A DNA stretch of 64,000 nucleotides from Pasteurellaceae bacterium (GCA_030527795.1 JAUNAB010000002.1:97371-161370); one strand, 5' to 3'. Positions 27,293 through 39,252 are shown, numbered from the stretch's first letter. The notes: a model not told the origin generated them from the sequence alone. Numbers and translations are program-made.

Positions 27293-28336
27293 ATGGCTAC
27301 TTTTTTTGAACCAACAGAACATCCACATCGCCGTTATAACCCTTTACTCGATGAATGGATTTTAATCTCGCCCCATCGGGCGAAACGTCCTTGGCAGGGG
27401 CAACAAGAAAAAGTAAACGAAACACAAAAGCCAAGCTATGATCCAAGCTGTTATCTTTGCCCAGGAAATAAGAGAATCAATGGGAAAATTAATCCGAACT
27501 ATCAGCAACCCTTTGTTTTTAAAAATGATTTTTCAGCATTACTAGATGATACGCCCGCACCAGAACAAGCAACTCACCCACTTTTTAAAAGTGTACAAGC
27601 TAGGGGAGAAAGCCGAGTCATTTGCTTTTCTCCTGATCATAGTAAAACCTTGCCGTTACTGACCCTTGAAGATATTGAAAAAGTGATTAAAGTTTGGCAA
27701 CAACAATTAAAGGAATTAGGGCAACAATATCAATGGGTGCAAATATTTGAAAACAAAGGTTCAGCAATGGGTTGCTCTAATCCGCATCCGCACGGTCAAA
27801 TTTGGGCAAATAGTTTTTTGCCTAACGAAGTCGCAAAAGAAGATCAATGTCAACGCCAATATTTTGAGCAAAATCAATCTATTATGTTAGTAGATTATGT
27901 ACAGCAAGAATTAAAACTTGGCGAACGGATCGTCTTAGAAACGGAATGTTGGGTCGCCTTAGTGCCCTATTGGGCAGCTTGGCCATTTGAAACATTGTTA
28001 CTCCCCAAAACACATATTCTGCGTTTAACCGATCTCAATACCTCGCAATCACAAGATTTAGCACGAGCATTAAAAAAATTAACCATCAAATACGATAATC
28101 TATTTGAAACTGAATTCCCTTATTCAATGGGTTTTCATTTTGCACCTTTCAATCAGAAAGAAAATCAACATTGGCAACTACACGCTCATTTTTACCCACC
28201 ACTACTCCGCTCTGCAACCGTGCGGAAATTTATGGTTGGTTATGAAATGTTAGCTGAAAAACAACGGGATTTGACCGCGGAACAAGCCGCAGATCGTCTA
28301 AGAAACTTGCCTGAAACCCATTATAAATTTAAATAA
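27293..28336 (+). CDS. galT: Galactose-1-phosphate uridylyltransferase GalT
   Basis: 347-residue Leloir enzyme that exchanges UMP between UDP-glucose and galactose-1-phosphate. The active-site histidines lie in [10 protein letters not shown]; zinc-site residues include CYLCPGN. The ribosome-binding site is weak (GAGAAA). First gene of galTKM. No galE is in the window, so UDP-galactose recycling must be encoded elsewhere. Confidence 0.97.
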   Translation: MATFFEPTEHPHRRYNPLLDEWILISPHRAKRPWQGQQEKVNETQKPSYDPSCYLCPGNKRINGKINPNYQQPFVFKNDFSALLDDTPAPEQATHPLFKSVQARGESRVICFSPDHSKTLPLLTLEDIEKVIKVWQQQLKELGQQYQWVQIFENKGSAMGCSNPHPHGQIWANSFLPNEVAKEDQCQRQYFEQNQSIMLVDYVQQELKLGERIVLETECWVALVPYWAAWPFETLLLPKTHILRLTDLNTSQSQDLARALKKLTIKYDNLFETEFPYSMGFHFAPFNQKENQHWQLHAHFYPPLLRSATVRKFMVGYEMLAEKQRDLTAEQAADRLRNLPETHYKFK

Positions 28337-28348
28337 GGACATCCAATA

Positions 28349-29506
28349 ATGACATTAATTGAACAAACCAAGCACCTATTTTTTGAGCATTTCCAATCTC
28401 AACCCACCATTACTGTGTATGCCCCTGGTCGTGTTAATATCATTGGGGAACATACCGATTATAATGATGGTTTTGTTATGCCTTGTGCAATTAATTACGG
28501 CACTACAATTAGTGGAAAACCGCGGTCAGATAACTTATTTCGTGTTTATGCAGCGGATCTTAATGCCCAAGATGAATTTAATTTAGGCCAAACTATCCAG
28601 CCCGCACCCGACAAAAAATGGGCAAATTATGTCCGCGGTGTCGTTAAATTTATTCAACAACGCGCACCTGAATTTACCCAAGGAGCAGACTTAGTCATTC
28701 ACGGTGATGTGCCACATTCTGCGGGGTTAAGCTCATCAGCATCCTTAGAAGTTGCCGTTGGGAAATTTTGTCAGCAACTGGCTAACTTGCCGTTGAATGA
28801 AGTAGATCTTGCCTTAATCGGTCAGCAAGCCGAAAATCAATTTGTGGGTTGCCAATGTGGCAATATGGATCAACTCATCTCCGCCTTAGGTCAGCAAGAT
28901 CATTTATTGATGATTGATTGCCGTTCGCTTCATACCGAACCTGTTCCAGTGCAAAAAAATCTTGCAGTGATGATTATCAACTCCCACGTCAAACACGATT
29001 TAGTTGCGGGAGAATACAATCAACGTCGCCAACAATGTGAACAAGCGGCAAAATTCTTCCAAGTTAAAGCACTGCGTGATGTCTCGTTAAGCCAATTTCA
29101 ACAACAAGAACAAGCCTTAATTTCATTTGATCCTGTTGTAGCTAAACGTGCACGCCACGTTATTAGTGAAAATCAACGAGTGTTAGATGCGGTCAAAGCA
29201 CTAAAAACGGGCAATTTATCCTTGCTAGGCGAACTAATGCAACAATCGCATCAATCAATGCGTGATGATTTTGAAATTACCGTGCCACAAATTGACTATT
29301 TAGTTGAGCTCGCTCAAACTGCGATTGGTTCAAGTGGCGGTGCGAGAATGACAGGAGGCGGCTTTGGCGGTTGTATCGTTGCCCTTGCACCTGTTGAAAA
29401 AATTGCACAAGTACGCCAAATTATTGCGGATAACTATCAAAAACAAACGGGATTAAAAGAAGATTTCTATATTTGTAGTGCATCACAAGGGGTGCAAGTA
29501 TGTTAA
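28349..29506 (+). CDS. galK: Galactokinase GalK
   Basis: 385-residue GHMP kinase that phosphorylates galactose at C1. Family signatures are present: [21 protein letters not shown], the ATP loop [14 protein letters not shown] and [13 protein letters not shown]. It is 12 bases after galT and overlaps galM by seven bases. Three uptake-type cores lie in or near galT/galK coding sequence (28276, 28520, 28633). Confidence 0.97.
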   Translation: MTLIEQTKHLFFEHFQSQPTITVYAPGRVNIIGEHTDYNDGFVMPCAINYGTTISGKPRSDNLFRVYAADLNAQDEFNLGQTIQPAPDKKWANYVRGVVKFIQQRAPEFTQGADLVIHGDVPHSAGLSSSASLEVAVGKFCQQLANLPLNEVDLALIGQQAENQFVGCQCGNMDQLISALGQQDHLLMIDCRSLHTEPVPVQKNLAVMIINSHVKHDLVAGEYNQRRQQCEQAAKFFQVKALRDVSLSQFQQQEQALISFDPVVAKRARHVISENQRVLDAVKALKTGNLSLLGELMQQSHQSMRDDFEITVPQIDYLVELAQTAIGSSGGARMTGGGFGGCIVALAPVEKIAQVRQIIADNYQKQTGLKEDFYICSASQGVQVC

Positions 29507-30543
29507 CGCAACGTGCTAACGCCGATGTTCTTGCTCCTGATGGCGACCCTTTTCACGTTTTTGAATTGCGTAACGAGCAAGGAATGCGAGTACAAATCAC
29601 AGACTGGGGAGCAACGTGGTTATCTTGCCAAGTACCTGTTAATCACCAATTAAGAGAAGTGCTACTGGGCTGCCAATTACAAGATTACCCACGTCAATCC
29701 GCCTATTTAGGTGCGAGTATCGGGCGTTATGCCAATCGCATTGCCCACAGCCGATTTCAGCTCGGCGACAAGTTAATTAAACTGCAAGCCAATCAAGGTT
29801 TGCATCAATTACACGGCGGCGCTGGCGGTTTTCACCAACGCCGTTGGCAACTGGATAATTGCTGTTCAATCGCCCAAAACCGCGGCCAAAAATCCTTGCG
29901 TTTTTTGCTCTTCTCCGAAAATGGCGATCAAGGGTTCAACGGCAATGCACAAATTTCTGTCACCTACCATCTGCATAACGATAATTGCCTTGAAATTATT
30001 TATCAAGGGCAATTAGATCAAACTGGGGCATTAAATCTAACTAACCACGCCTACTTTAATTTGGATGAACAACATAATGATGTACGCCAACATTGGCTAC
30101 AAATTTATTCAGATTATTATCTGCCAGTTGACTCCGAAGGAATCCCTAATGCCCCCTTAACCTCCGTGACAAACACCAGTTTTGATTTCCGCCAAATGAA
30201 GCAGATTGGACGTGATTTTCTACAAGGGGATCAATGCGTCACTAAAGGTTACGATCACAGTTTTCTTTTAAACAACGCTCAGTCCGCGGTCAAATTATAT
30301 TCAGAAAAACAGGATCTGTGCTTAACAATCAGCACTTCTCAACCTGCGATCCAAATCTATACGGGTAACTATTTACAAGGCATTCCTACACGCAATGGCT
30401 CGTGTTATCAAGATTACAACGGCATTGCGTTAGAAACCCAATGCTTGCCCGATAGCCCTAATCACCCCGAATGGCAAAAGTATGGCGGCATTATCAAGGC
30501 AAATACCGACTACACACAATGGACAAAATTTTGTTTTAGTTAA
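29500..30543 (+). CDS. galM: Galactose mutarotase GalM
   Basis: 347-residue aldose 1-epimerase, beta- to alpha-galactose, feeding GalK. Conserved catalytic context is seen in [11 protein letters not shown] (His) and [18 protein letters not shown] (Glu). It is coupled to galK by a 7-base overlap. An extended uptake motif with A- and T-tracts lies inside the coding sequence at about 29880, encoding NRGQKSLRF. Confidence 0.95.
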   Translation: MLTQRANADVLAPDGDPFHVFELRNEQGMRVQITDWGATWLSCQVPVNHQLREVLLGCQLQDYPRQSAYLGASIGRYANRIAHSRFQLGDKLIKLQANQGLHQLHGGAGGFHQRRWQLDNCCSIAQNRGQKSLRFLLFSENGDQGFNGNAQISVTYHLHNDNCLEIIYQGQLDQTGALNLTNHAYFNLDEQHNDVRQHWLQIYSDYYLPVDSEGIPNAPLTSVTNTSFDFRQMKQIGRDFLQGDQCVTKGYDHSFLLNNAQSAVKLYSEKQDLCLTISTSQPAIQIYTGNYLQGIPTRNGSCYQDYNGIALETQCLPDSPNHPEWQKYGGIIKANTDYTQWTKFCFS

Positions 30544-30600
30544 CTCAAAAATCAAAAGTTAGGCTATAATTGCCCAATATTCATCACACAAGAAGAAAGA

Positions 30601-31026
30601 ATGGCTTTTACTCTGCAAAATATGACTCCAGCACACTACGATCAAGTGTATCAATTATGGCAACGTATTGATGGCGTTGATCTCAATCCAATTGATGATA
30701 ATCCCGATGCCATTGCACAATTTTTAGCACTTAATCCCAATTTGAACTATGTTGCTTTGCAAGAAAATCAAGTTATTGGGGTCATTATGTGTGGTTTTGA
30801 CGGCAGGCGGGCGACCATTTACCATATGGCGGTTGATCCTAATTACCGCGGTCAAGGTATTGGCAAAACCTTGCTTACCCAAGTGGAACAATCGCTCAAA
30901 GCACGCCATATTACGAAAGGGCGTTTATTAGCTTTCGAAGCCAATCAAAATGCCACGAACTTTTGGCAAGCAATGGGCTGGACACGACAACCCCAATTAA
31001 ATTATTTTTCTAAGAATTTTCGTTAA
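30601..31026 (+). CDS. GNAT-family N-acetyltransferase (YpeA-like)
   Basis: 141-residue single-domain acetyltransferase. The acetyl-CoA-binding motif A is AVDPNYRGQGIGKTLL. N-terminal YQLWQRIDGVDLNPIDD resembles YpeA. Substrate unknown. The uptake core CCGCGGTCAAGG encodes the R-G-Q-G of motif A, so the core and the cofactor loop share bases. It precedes hflD-purB but probably has its own promoter. Confidence 0.8.
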   Translation: MAFTLQNMTPAHYDQVYQLWQRIDGVDLNPIDDNPDAIAQFLALNPNLNYVALQENQVIGVIMCGFDGRRATIYHMAVDPNYRGQGIGKTLLTQVEQSLKARHITKGRLLAFEANQNATNFWQAMGWTRQPQLNYFSKNFR

Positions 31027-31070
31027 GATTATGCTATATTGAAAGCGTTTTTCCCTTAATATCAATTTTT

Positions 31071-31685
31071 ATGGCGACAAATTATCACGATATTACTTTA
31101 GCACTTTCTGGCGTATGTCAATCCGCAAAATTAGTCAATGAACTTGCCACCCAAGGCAATACGGATACGCTTGCCTTTTCCACCAGTATTAAAAGCCTAT
31201 TAGTCACTCAACCTGAGAATACCCTAGCCATTTTTGAAGACCGTGCGTGGAATCTACGTTTAGGGCTACAAACCTTATTATCAGAATTAAATAGTCGCCC
31301 GCAAGATCTCACTCGTTATTGGATAAGTCTGTTAAATCTTGCCAATAAACTTGAACGAAACCCACAAGCGAAACAAGAATTAGCCCAACGTATCACACGT
31401 GTTCCCGAACAGTTAAAACATTACGGCTTACTTGAACCGCAGATGCTCTCTAACTTCGCGGCAATGTACACCGATATTATCAGCCCACTTGGTAAAAAAA
31501 TCCAAATCAATGGCACACTTACCTACTTGCAACAACCCGCTATTCAAGATCAAATTCGTGCTTGCCTATTGGCAGGTATTCGATCTGCGGTATTATGGCA
31601 ACAAGTCGGCGGCAATAAATGGCAATTACTTTTTTCACGCCGTAAGCTATTTAACGCGGCAAAACAGATTTTTGATTCCCTTTAA
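31071..31685 (+). CDS. hflD: HflD, high-frequency lysogenisation protein
   Basis: 204-residue all-helical peripheral membrane protein. In E. coli it sequesters lambda CII; its host role is unclear. The opening YHDITLALSGVCQSAKLVNELA and ending VLWQQVGGNKWQLLFSRRKL are characteristic. It sits 17 bases before purB, the usual order in gamma-proteobacteria. Confidence 0.93.
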   Translation: MATNYHDITLALSGVCQSAKLVNELATQGNTDTLAFSTSIKSLLVTQPENTLAIFEDRAWNLRLGLQTLLSELNSRPQDLTRYWISLLNLANKLERNPQAKQELAQRITRVPEQLKHYGLLEPQMLSNFAAMYTDIISPLGKKIQINGTLTYLQQPAIQDQIRACLLAGIRSAVLWQQVGGNKWQLLFSRRKLFNAAKQIFDSL

Positions 31686-31699
31686 TTTCTACGGAGTAG

Positions 31700-33070
<1,371 letters not shown>

Positions 33071-33082
33071 TCACAACTCTCC

Positions 33083-33126
33083 AAAACCGCGGTCAAAAAT
33101 TTAAACGTTTTTTTACCGCGGTTTTT
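33083..33126. repeat. Uptake-core pair; purB terminator
   Basis: AAAACCGCGGTCAAAAA and TTTTTTTACCGCGGTTTT flank TTTAAACG, 12 bases after the purB stop, in the rightward orientation expected for a plus-strand terminator. Confidence 0.8.
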
Positions 33127-33287
33127 TATTTCCGCTGTTACCTTTTCGCTCAAAATAGTCAATTTTGCCTTTATTTTACCAACCCGTTTTCATTTAAATG
33201 CGTTAAATTTTTCGCACAAAAAAATTGCACAAAAACCTTGCAATCATTTTTTTACAATAGGGAAGTTCTTTCTAAAGGAAAACAAGG

Positions 33288-33364
33288 AAGCAGGCATTAG
33301 CCTGTTTGCTCTTTTGTTGCGTGGAACAGTGAAAATTTGCCAAGTGATCACTGTTCTAAACCAC
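33288..33364 (+). promoter_or_regulatory. Structured leader upstream of the Sel1-repeat genes
   Basis: Two hairpins occur between a TACAAT-like -10 (33253-33258) and the first Sel1 gene. The first is AAGCAGGC-ATTA-GCCTGTTT. The second pairs GTGG and AACAGTGA (33321-33332) with TCACTGTT (33348-33355) and CCAC (33361-33364). They could be a regulatory leader or a small RNA; neither matches a class I know. The rest of the 33127-33403 gap shows nothing. Confidence 0.4.
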
Positions 33365-33403
33365 CATTTCTATTTAATGTATGAGTAATGATAGGAGAAT
33401 ACG

Positions 33404-33862
33404 ATGTTAAAACCTTTATTTTTTAGCGGATTATTGGGGCTAAGTTTAGCAAGCCTGAGTTTCACGGCTAGTGCGATTAAAATTAGTGAATCTGAGTTCG
33501 TACAGATACAACAAGATGCTAAGCAGGGTAATGCCGAAGCACAAACTGTTCTTGGGTTAGCCTATTTTTCTGGCAAAGAAGTATCAAATATATCAAAAGA
33601 TATTAAGCAGGGGATATATTGGTTAGAAAAAGCGGCGAAACAGGGTGACTTTCATGCTAAAGGCTATCTTGGTGCGATATATTATGAGGGGAGAGGCGTT
33701 AAGAAGGATCCTCGTAAAGGTTTAAATTATCTACAGGAGTCTTGTCAAAAAGAACTTCTTGCCAAAAAAAGGGAGCTAGCTGGTTGTACCCTATTGATTA
33801 GAGGCTGTGAAAATGGCAATAAAGAAATGTGTGATATTACAACAAAACTAAACATGAACTAA
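33404..33862 (+). CDS. Secreted Sel1-repeat protein
   Basis: 152 residues with signal peptide MLKPLFFSGLLGLSLASLSFTASA. About two Sel1-like (TPR-related) repeats follow, e.g. AEAQTVLGLAYFSGKEVS and KGYLGAIYYEGRGVKKDP, then a C-terminal part with four Cys that may form disulfides. Sel1 proteins are usually protein-protein adaptors. AGGAGA precedes the start. The gene immediately downstream is a paralogue with an almost identical signal peptide, so the two arose by tandem duplication. Confidence 0.8.
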   Translation: MLKPLFFSGLLGLSLASLSFTASAIKISESEFVQIQQDAKQGNAEAQTVLGLAYFSGKEVSNISKDIKQGIYWLEKAAKQGDFHAKGYLGAIYYEGRGVKKDPRKGLNYLQESCQKELLAKKRELAGCTLLIRGCENGNKEMCDITTKLNMN

Positions 33863-33871
33863 ATCTCTTAT

Positions 33872-33912
33872 TAAACCGCAGTCAAAAATTCAAGCGTTTT
33901 TTGACCGCGGTT
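33872..33912. repeat. Uptake-core pair between the two Sel1 genes
   Basis: Left core AACCGCAGT (one base off) and right core GACCGCGGTT flank AAATTCAAGCG plus a T-tract, ten bases after the first Sel1 stop. Confidence 0.75.
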
Positions 33913-33957
33913 GAATAATCAAATGATCAATTTATTCTTTAATTAATGGAAGAAACC

Positions 33958-34518
33958 ATGCTAAAACGTTTATTTTTTAGTGGATTATTGGGCTTAAGTT
34001 TAGCAAGCCTGAGTTTTACAGCAAATGCTGAAATCAGTAGTCAAACAGATATCGCACAGCTTCAACCTTTGGCTGAGCAAGGCAATGTTGAAGCACAATT
34101 TTACCTTGGTATAAAATATGCTAAGGGCTTAGGTGTCGCACAAGATTATTCTCAAGCAGAGTATTGGTATAAACAAGCCGCGAAGCAAGGTGTTGCAGAG
34201 GCACAATTTAATCTTGGGAAGATTGCACAGGATTATTCTCAAGCAATGTATTGGTATGAACAAGCCGCGGAGCAGGGTCTTGCACAGGCACAATCTAATT
34301 TTGGGGCAATGTATGAGCAGGGACGAGGTGTTACACAAGATTATTCTCAAGCTAAGTATTAGTATGAACAAGCCGCGAAGCAAGGTGATGCAAAGGCACA
34401 AAATAATCTTAGTATTCTGTATTATTTGAGGCAGGGCGTGAAACAGGATCGTAAAAAAGCAAAATCCTATTGGCAAATGGCTTGCAAAAAAGGTGATAAA
34501 GAAGCTTGGATAATTTGA
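33958..34518 (+). pseudogene. Sel1-repeat protein paralogue interrupted by an amber codon
   Basis: ATG 33958 (after GGAAG) gives signal peptide MLKRLFFSGLLGLSLASLSF and a series of Sel1 repeats with the unit DYSQAxYWYxQAAxQG. The frame stops at TAG 34360-34362 exactly where each repeat has Trp (YSQAKY-stop-YEQAAKQG), then continues open to TGA 34516 through one more repeat and the Cys-containing C-terminus shared with the paralogue. TGG to TAG is the simplest cause. The second repeat is also about eight residues short (NLGKIAQDYSQ). A truncated product of 134 residues could still be secreted. Confidence 0.75.
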
Positions 34519-34549
34519 CTAAGACTAAATTAAAATAAGCCTTTCACCT

Positions 34550-34593
34550 AAAACCGCGGTCAAAAAAACGCTTGGATTTTTGACCGCGGTTTT
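34550..34593. repeat. Uptake-core pair between convergent Sel1 pseudogene and xerD
   Basis: Perfect inverted arms AAAACCGCGGTCAAAAA around CGCTTGG; its orientation fits a terminator for the minus-strand xerD, whose stop is 24 bases away. Confidence 0.8.
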
Positions 34594-34617
34594 GTATGAA
34601 TGAGAATAGTAAATTGT

Positions 34618-35511
34618 TTAACCGCGTGGGTGAAAACGGGCGTGTAGGCGTTTTAGGCGTTCTTTTGCAACGTGGGTATAAATTTGAGTGGTAGAAAGAT
34701 CGCTGTGTCCGAGCAACATTTGCACCACACGTAAATCTGCACCGTGGTTGACCAAATGCGTAGCAAAAGCGTGGCGTAGCACGTGTGGGGATAAGCTATC
34801 GCTGTCAATATCGGCAAGCACGGCGTAATATTTTATCCGATGCCAAAATGTTTGGCGTGTCATTTGTAATGCACGTTTACTTGGAAATAATACATCTGAT
34901 GGCTGACCTTGCAACATAATTGGGCGGCCGTATTCCACAAACTGCGTGATCCAATACACCGCTTCTTCGCCCATTGGCACAATTCGTTCTTTGTTGCCTT
35001 TTCCGATCACTCGTACTACACCTTGATGCAAATTAATGTTATCTAAACTGAGCGAAACCAATTCGGTTACCCGTAGACCTGTGGCATATAGCAATTCGAG
35101 CATCGCTTTATCACGTAATTCAAGAGGATCATCGGTACTCGGTGCATTAAGTAAATCATTGACTTGATGCTCAGTTAAATATTTAGGCAATCGGCTTGGC
35201 AATTTAGGCGAACTTAAAATCGCACTGGGATCATCGGTGCGATAATTTTCGCGATATAAATATTGAAATAATTTACGCATTGCACTCAGCAAACGTGCGG
35301 TGCTCGTTGCTTTATAACCTTGATTAACCCGTTCACCCAAGAAATGTTGTAAATCCACACTTTCAAGGGTTAAAAAAGAAGATTGCTGTTGAGCTAACCA
35401 GCCTGATAATGCGGTTAAATCCAGGCGATAGGACTGAATGGTATTATCAGAAAGTCCTTTTTCCAACCATAATTCATTGAGAAAAAGATCGATAAGTGCG
35501 CTGTCTTTCAT
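34618..35511 (-). CDS. xerD: Site-specific tyrosine recombinase XerD
   Basis: 297-residue recombinase that with XerC resolves chromosome dimers at dif. The catalytic set is visible: Arg in LYATGLRVTEL, Lys in GKGNKERIVP, HxxR in SPHVLRHAFATH, His in LLGHSDLSTTQ and Tyr in IYTHV. Normal housekeeping length, so not a phage integrase. It is 13 bases downstream of fadR on the same strand. Confidence 0.96.
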   Translation of the reverse strand: MKDSALIDLFLNELWLEKGLSDNTIQSYRLDLTALSGWLAQQQSSFLTLESVDLQHFLGERVNQGYKATSTARLLSAMRKLFQYLYRENYRTDDPSAILSSPKLPSRLPKYLTEHQVNDLLNAPSTDDPLELRDKAMLELLYATGLRVTELVSLSLDNINLHQGVVRVIGKGNKERIVPMGEEAVYWITQFVEYGRPIMLQGQPSDVLFPSKRALQMTRQTFWHRIKYYAVLADIDSDSLSPHVLRHAFATHLVNHGADLRVVQMLLGHSDLSTTQIYTHVAKERLKRLHARFHPRG

Positions 35512-35524
35512 ATCTTTTTCGTGA

Positions 35525-36256
35525 TTAGGATACTTCGCTAAAACTGCTCGGCAGTTGCTTTAATAATTGCTGCCAAATAACATTACTTTGTTCGCGGCTA
35601 CGACGCATACAATGTTCAGCGGCTTTTTCATCGCCTTGTTCAAAGGCACGCTTTAATGATTGATAAAACTCAAGGGTAATTTGACGCGATTTAGGGCTAC
35701 TAAAAAACAATGTCGCGGTTTTGTGATACAAGGCTTTAAAACTGTTTAAAATTAAACCATATACGGGTTTTTTCGCAATAAAAGTTAGTTTTCGGAAAAG
35801 TTGATAATCAAATTCAGCAAAATATTCTGCACTGTCATCGGATGTTGGCAACGCGACAAATAAGGCCAAACCTGCCACTGAATCAATTCTGACGGCTTCG
35901 GGAATATAATATTCCGCAATTCGAGTACGTAAAGAAACGGCGTTGGCAATGATAGTTGGTGTTGAACTCGGATCTAACTTAATGATTGTATTGATAATGT
36001 TTGGTCCTGCCGAATCCCAAATATTATTCACGTGCGTTGGTTTACCGTGCTGAATATTGAGCCAACCATCACGTGCAAGGCGTTGTAAGACTTCGCGTAA
36101 CGTTGTACGTGTAACGCCAATTTTCTCTGCCAAGTCACGTTCAGATGGTAATACCGATCCCGCGGGGAAATGGTTATTCCAAATACTTTTGACAATATAT
36201 TCTTCAGCCAAGGCGGCAGGACTTTGTGCTTTTAACAGCAAGGTTGCATTATTCAT
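35525..36256 (-). CDS. fadR: Fatty acid metabolism regulator FadR
   Basis: 243-residue GntR-family regulator. The winged helix includes LPSERDLAEKIGVTRTTLREVLQRLARDGWL, followed by the acyl-CoA-binding helical domain. It represses fad genes and activates fab genes until bound by acyl-CoA. It is divergent from nhaB as in E. coli. A candidate target is fadL in this window. Confidence 0.95.
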   Translation of the reverse strand: MNNATLLLKAQSPAALAEEYIVKSIWNNHFPAGSVLPSERDLAEKIGVTRTTLREVLQRLARDGWLNIQHGKPTHVNNIWDSAGPNIINTIIKLDPSSTPTIIANAVSLRTRIAEYYIPEAVRIDSVAGLALFVALPTSDDSAEYFAEFDYQLFRKLTFIAKKPVYGLILNSFKALYHKTATLFFSSPKSRQITLEFYQSLKRAFEQGDEKAAEHCMRRSREQSNVIWQQLLKQLPSSFSEVS

Positions 36257-36499
36257 ATTTGGTAACTTTTCATTAAATAGATCAAAAAATTTAAAAAAGT
36301 TAATTAATTTTACTATTTTTTATTAGCCAGATTAATCAAAATTCGGTATTGTTAGCATATATCAATTTCTATTATGCCATAAGTTGTCGCATAAAATTAT
36401 GCAAATTAGCATCATCAACGTGTTTTAGCATAGTTTGATATACTCTTGTTTTTGACGATAAAAACAATTTTACCATACTTTCTTACAAGGTGCTTATTT

Positions 36500-38056
36500 A
36501 TGAACTATATTCAAGCTTTTATGAAGAATTTCCTTGGTAGTTGCCCTGATTGGTATAAATTGACCATCATTGCTTTTCTACTCATCAATCCAATTATCTT
36601 TTTTGCAATAAGCCCATTCTGGGCAGGTTGGCTATTGATTATTGAATTTATTTTCACATTAGCAATGGCATTAAAATGCTATCCTCTACAACCCGGTGGA
36701 ATGCTTGCATTGGAAGCGGTAACTATCGGAATGACCTCTGCTGAACACGTTAAAGCTGAATTAGTGAGTAATTTTGATGTGATCCTATTGTTGATGTTTA
36801 TGGTCTCTGGCATCTACTTTATGAAACAACTGCTGTTGTTTGTGTTCACAAAATTATTAGTGATTATCCGCTCTAAACTGCTTTTATCTCTCGCGTTTTG
36901 TTTAAGTGCAGCTTTTCTATCTGCATTTTTAGATGCATTAACTGTTGTCGCAGTAATTATCAGTGTCAGTGTTGGATTTTATGGCGTTTATCACAAAGTT
37001 GCATCGGGACATAAAGTTGATGATTCAACGGACATCACGGTCGATCACCACATTGTGACGCACTTAGGCACCCTTGAACAATTCCGTTCATTTTTGCGTA
37101 GCCTAATGATGCACGCAGGTGTAGGTACCGCTTTAGGTGGCGTGATGACAATGGTCGGTGAACCACAAAATTTAATTATTGCGGAACATTCAGGTTGGGG
37201 ATTTAAAGAATTCTTCTTTAGAATGTTGCCAGTAACCTTGCCAGTGTTGATCTGTGGTATTATTACTTGTATTTTATTAGAAAAAACCAAAACCTTTGGC
37301 TACGGTGCGGCACTACCCCGTCGTGTTTGGGCGGTATTAGCACGCTTAGATCACAACCAACAACTCAAAATGAATAAGCAAACTCGCTTAAAATTAATTT
37401 TCCAAGCCTTCATTGCAATATGGTTGATCCTAGGTTTAGCTTTCCATCTTGCTGCGGTTGGGCTAATTGGCTTAAGCGTAATCATTCTTGCCACCACCTA
37501 CTGCGGTGTAAATAGCGAACACGAAATAGGGCGTTCATTCCAAGAAGCCTTACCTTTTACCGCACTACTAGTAGTATTCTTTTCTGTTGTCGCGGTCATT
37601 GTTGATCAGCATTTATTCGCCCCAATTATCGCCTTTGTGCTATCGGCATCCGATCACGCGCAACTTGCCTTATTTTATGTATTTAATGGCTTGTTATCCT
37701 CTATTTCAGATAATGTGTTTGTGGGAACCGTCTATATTAATGAAGCCAAAAATGCGTTACTCAGTAATCATATCAGCTTGGAACAATTTGAACTACTGGC
37801 TGTGGCAATTAATACAGGAACGAATTTACCTTCTGTGGCGACCCCAAATGGACAAGCGGCATTTTTATTCTTGCTGACTTCATCTTTAGCCCCCCTAATT
37901 CGCTTATCTTATGGTAGAATGGTGATTATGGCATTGCCTTACACTATTGTTTTATCCATAGTCGGCTTGCTCTCCGTTGAATTTATTCTACCTGCAATGA
38001 GCGACATTTTTATGCATATCGGGCTAATAAATTCTGTTCCTGTCGTACCACATTAA
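36500..38056 (+). CDS. nhaB: Na+/H+ antiporter NhaB
   Basis: 518-residue inner-membrane antiporter. ATG 36500, behind AAGG, gives [21 protein letters not shown], matching the homologues; an in-frame upstream ATG at 36446 adds 18 residues without support. Conserved stretches include [20 protein letters not shown] and [20 protein letters not shown]. The neighbourhood fadR/nhaB-dsbB matches E. coli. Confidence 0.95.
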   Translation: MNYIQAFMKNFLGSCPDWYKLTIIAFLLINPIIFFAISPFWAGWLLIIEFIFTLAMALKCYPLQPGGMLALEAVTIGMTSAEHVKAELVSNFDVILLLMFMVSGIYFMKQLLLFVFTKLLVIIRSKLLLSLAFCLSAAFLSAFLDALTVVAVIISVSVGFYGVYHKVASGHKVDDSTDITVDHHIVTHLGTLEQFRSFLRSLMMHAGVGTALGGVMTMVGEPQNLIIAEHSGWGFKEFFFRMLPVTLPVLICGIITCILLEKTKTFGYGAALPRRVWAVLARLDHNQQLKMNKQTRLKLIFQAFIAIWLILGLAFHLAAVGLIGLSVIILATTYCGVNSEHEIGRSFQEALPFTALLVVFFSVVAVIVDQHLFAPIIAFVLSASDHAQLALFYVFNGLLSSISDNVFVGTVYINEAKNALLSNHISLEQFELLAVAINTGTNLPSVATPNGQAAFLFLLTSSLAPLIRLSYGRMVIMALPYTIVLSIVGLLSVEFILPAMSDIFMHIGLINSVPVVPH

Positions 38057-38074
38057 AAGAATAAGGGAATATCA

Positions 38075-38608
38075 ATGTTTGCAAAGTTAAAAACGCTTTC
38101 CACTCAACGCATCGGCTGGTTTCTGTTATTAATATCAGCATTGGCTTTTGAAGCCTGCGCATTATATTTCCAATACGGTATGGATTTAAGACCTTGCGTG
38201 ATGTGTATTTACGAGCGAGTCGCGATTTTTGTGATTGCATTTTCAGGATTAATCGGTTGCCTCTTGCCACAATATCTCTTGTGGCGTTTATTTGCCCTAG
38301 CTATCGGATTAGCTGGTGCAATCAAAGGATTGATGCTCGCAATTAAACATGTGAATTATCAACTGCATCCGTCACCGCTCAACCAATGCACTTATCTTCC
38401 TGAATTCCCTGATACTTTGCCATTAGACAAATGGCTCCCATCACTTTTTCAGCCGACAGGGGTTTGCACCGATAAAAGTTGGGAATTTCTCGGTTTTTCA
38501 ATGGCACAATGGATTGTATTGATTTTATCAATCTACGTTGTTGTGCTAGTTGCGGTATTAATTAGCCAATTTTTCCGTATACGCACACAAAAACGTTTAT
38601 TTAGCTAA
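38075..38608 (+). CDS. dsbB: Disulfide bond formation protein DsbB
   Basis: 177-residue inner-membrane quinone reductase that reoxidises DsbA. Four membrane segments; the first Cys pair is CVMC after YGMDLRP, and the second pair is the Cys in LNQCTYLP and in PTGVCTDKSW. 18 bases after nhaB. Confidence 0.96.
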   Translation: MFAKLKTLSTQRIGWFLLLISALAFEACALYFQYGMDLRPCVMCIYERVAIFVIAFSGLIGCLLPQYLLWRLFALAIGLAGAIKGLMLAIKHVNYQLHPSPLNQCTYLPEFPDTLPLDKWLPSLFQPTGVCTDKSWEFLGFSMAQWIVLILSIYVVVLVAVLISQFFRIRTQKRLFS

Positions 38609-38612
38609 TTCA

Positions 38613-38658
38613 AAAAACCGCGGTCAAAAATTCAAACGTTTTTTTGACCGCGGTTTTT
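38613..38658. repeat. Uptake-core pair; dsbB terminator
   Basis: AAAAAACCGCGGTCAAAAA and TTTTTGACCGCGGTTTTTT around TTCAAACG, four bases past the dsbB stop. Confidence 0.85.
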
Positions 38659-38692
38659 TACCCAATAATAACCCATAACACTTTTGCAAAAT

Positions 38693-38720
38693 AAAAACCG
38701 CGTATCACAACGCGGTTTTT
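38693..38720. terminator. rpsT terminator
   Basis: AAAAACCGCG and CGCGGTTTTT form a 10-bp stem with an 8-base loop, 23 bases after the rpsT stop. It resembles a collapsed uptake-core pair. Confidence 0.8.
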
Positions 38721-38743
38721 TCAGTATAAATTTTAATTAGCCA

Positions 38744-39007
38744 TTACGCTAATTTTTTAATTTGAGCAGATAATTTTGATTTGTGATTTGCTGCTTTATT
38801 TGCGTGGATTAAGCCTTTAGATGCCATACGATCCACAACTTTTTGCATTTCAACGAATGCTGCTTCTGCGGTTGCTTTTTCACCCGCAACAACTGCTGCA
38901 TAAACTTTTTTGATATAAGTACGCATCATTGAACGTTGACTTGCATTGTGTTGACGGCGTTTTTCAGATTGAACCGCACGTTTTTTTGCTGACTTGATAT
39001 TAGCCAA
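38744..39007 (-). CDS. rpsT: 30S ribosomal protein S20
   Basis: 87-residue protein from a TTG start at 39007 ([24 protein letters not shown]), with AGGAG well placed upstream. A longer in-frame reading to 39118 adds 37 residues with no family match. E. coli rpsT also uses UUG, which is part of its autoregulation, so the rare start is conserved. Confidence 0.97.
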   Translation of the reverse strand: MANIKSAKKRAVQSEKRRQHNASQRSMMRTYIKKVYAAVVAGEKATAEAAFVEMQKVVDRMASKGLIHANKAANHKSKLSAQIKKLA

Positions 39008-39252
39008 GGTCAAACTCCTAAGAATTTCTGTAAATAAATGAATATAAAAATAAGGCTGTAAAATATGCCTTTTTTTCGTATTCTTGTCAATGATTTTCTG
39101 AATTTCGGTGAGACACAACCGAATGTAACCACCGCTCTTTTGTTCAGATCACGATAGTGAACGAGATTTTATCAGTTTTTTCCGTTAGAATATAGCGTTA
39201 AAATGAAATTTCTATACAATTAACCTAATTTTCTTAGTTTGAGATCGGTATT

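Noticed and set aside
34129..34476. Repetitive ORFs in other frames across the second Sel1 gene
   Set aside because: They are frame shadows of the Sel1 repeats.
34618..35511. Tyrosine recombinase as evidence of an integrated element
   Set aside because: Length and sequence are those of housekeeping XerD, and no attachment repeats or phage genes flank it.
38755..39118. 124-residue reading of rpsT
   Set aside because: The extra N-terminus has no S20 homology; the TTG at 39007 has a strong ribosome-binding site.
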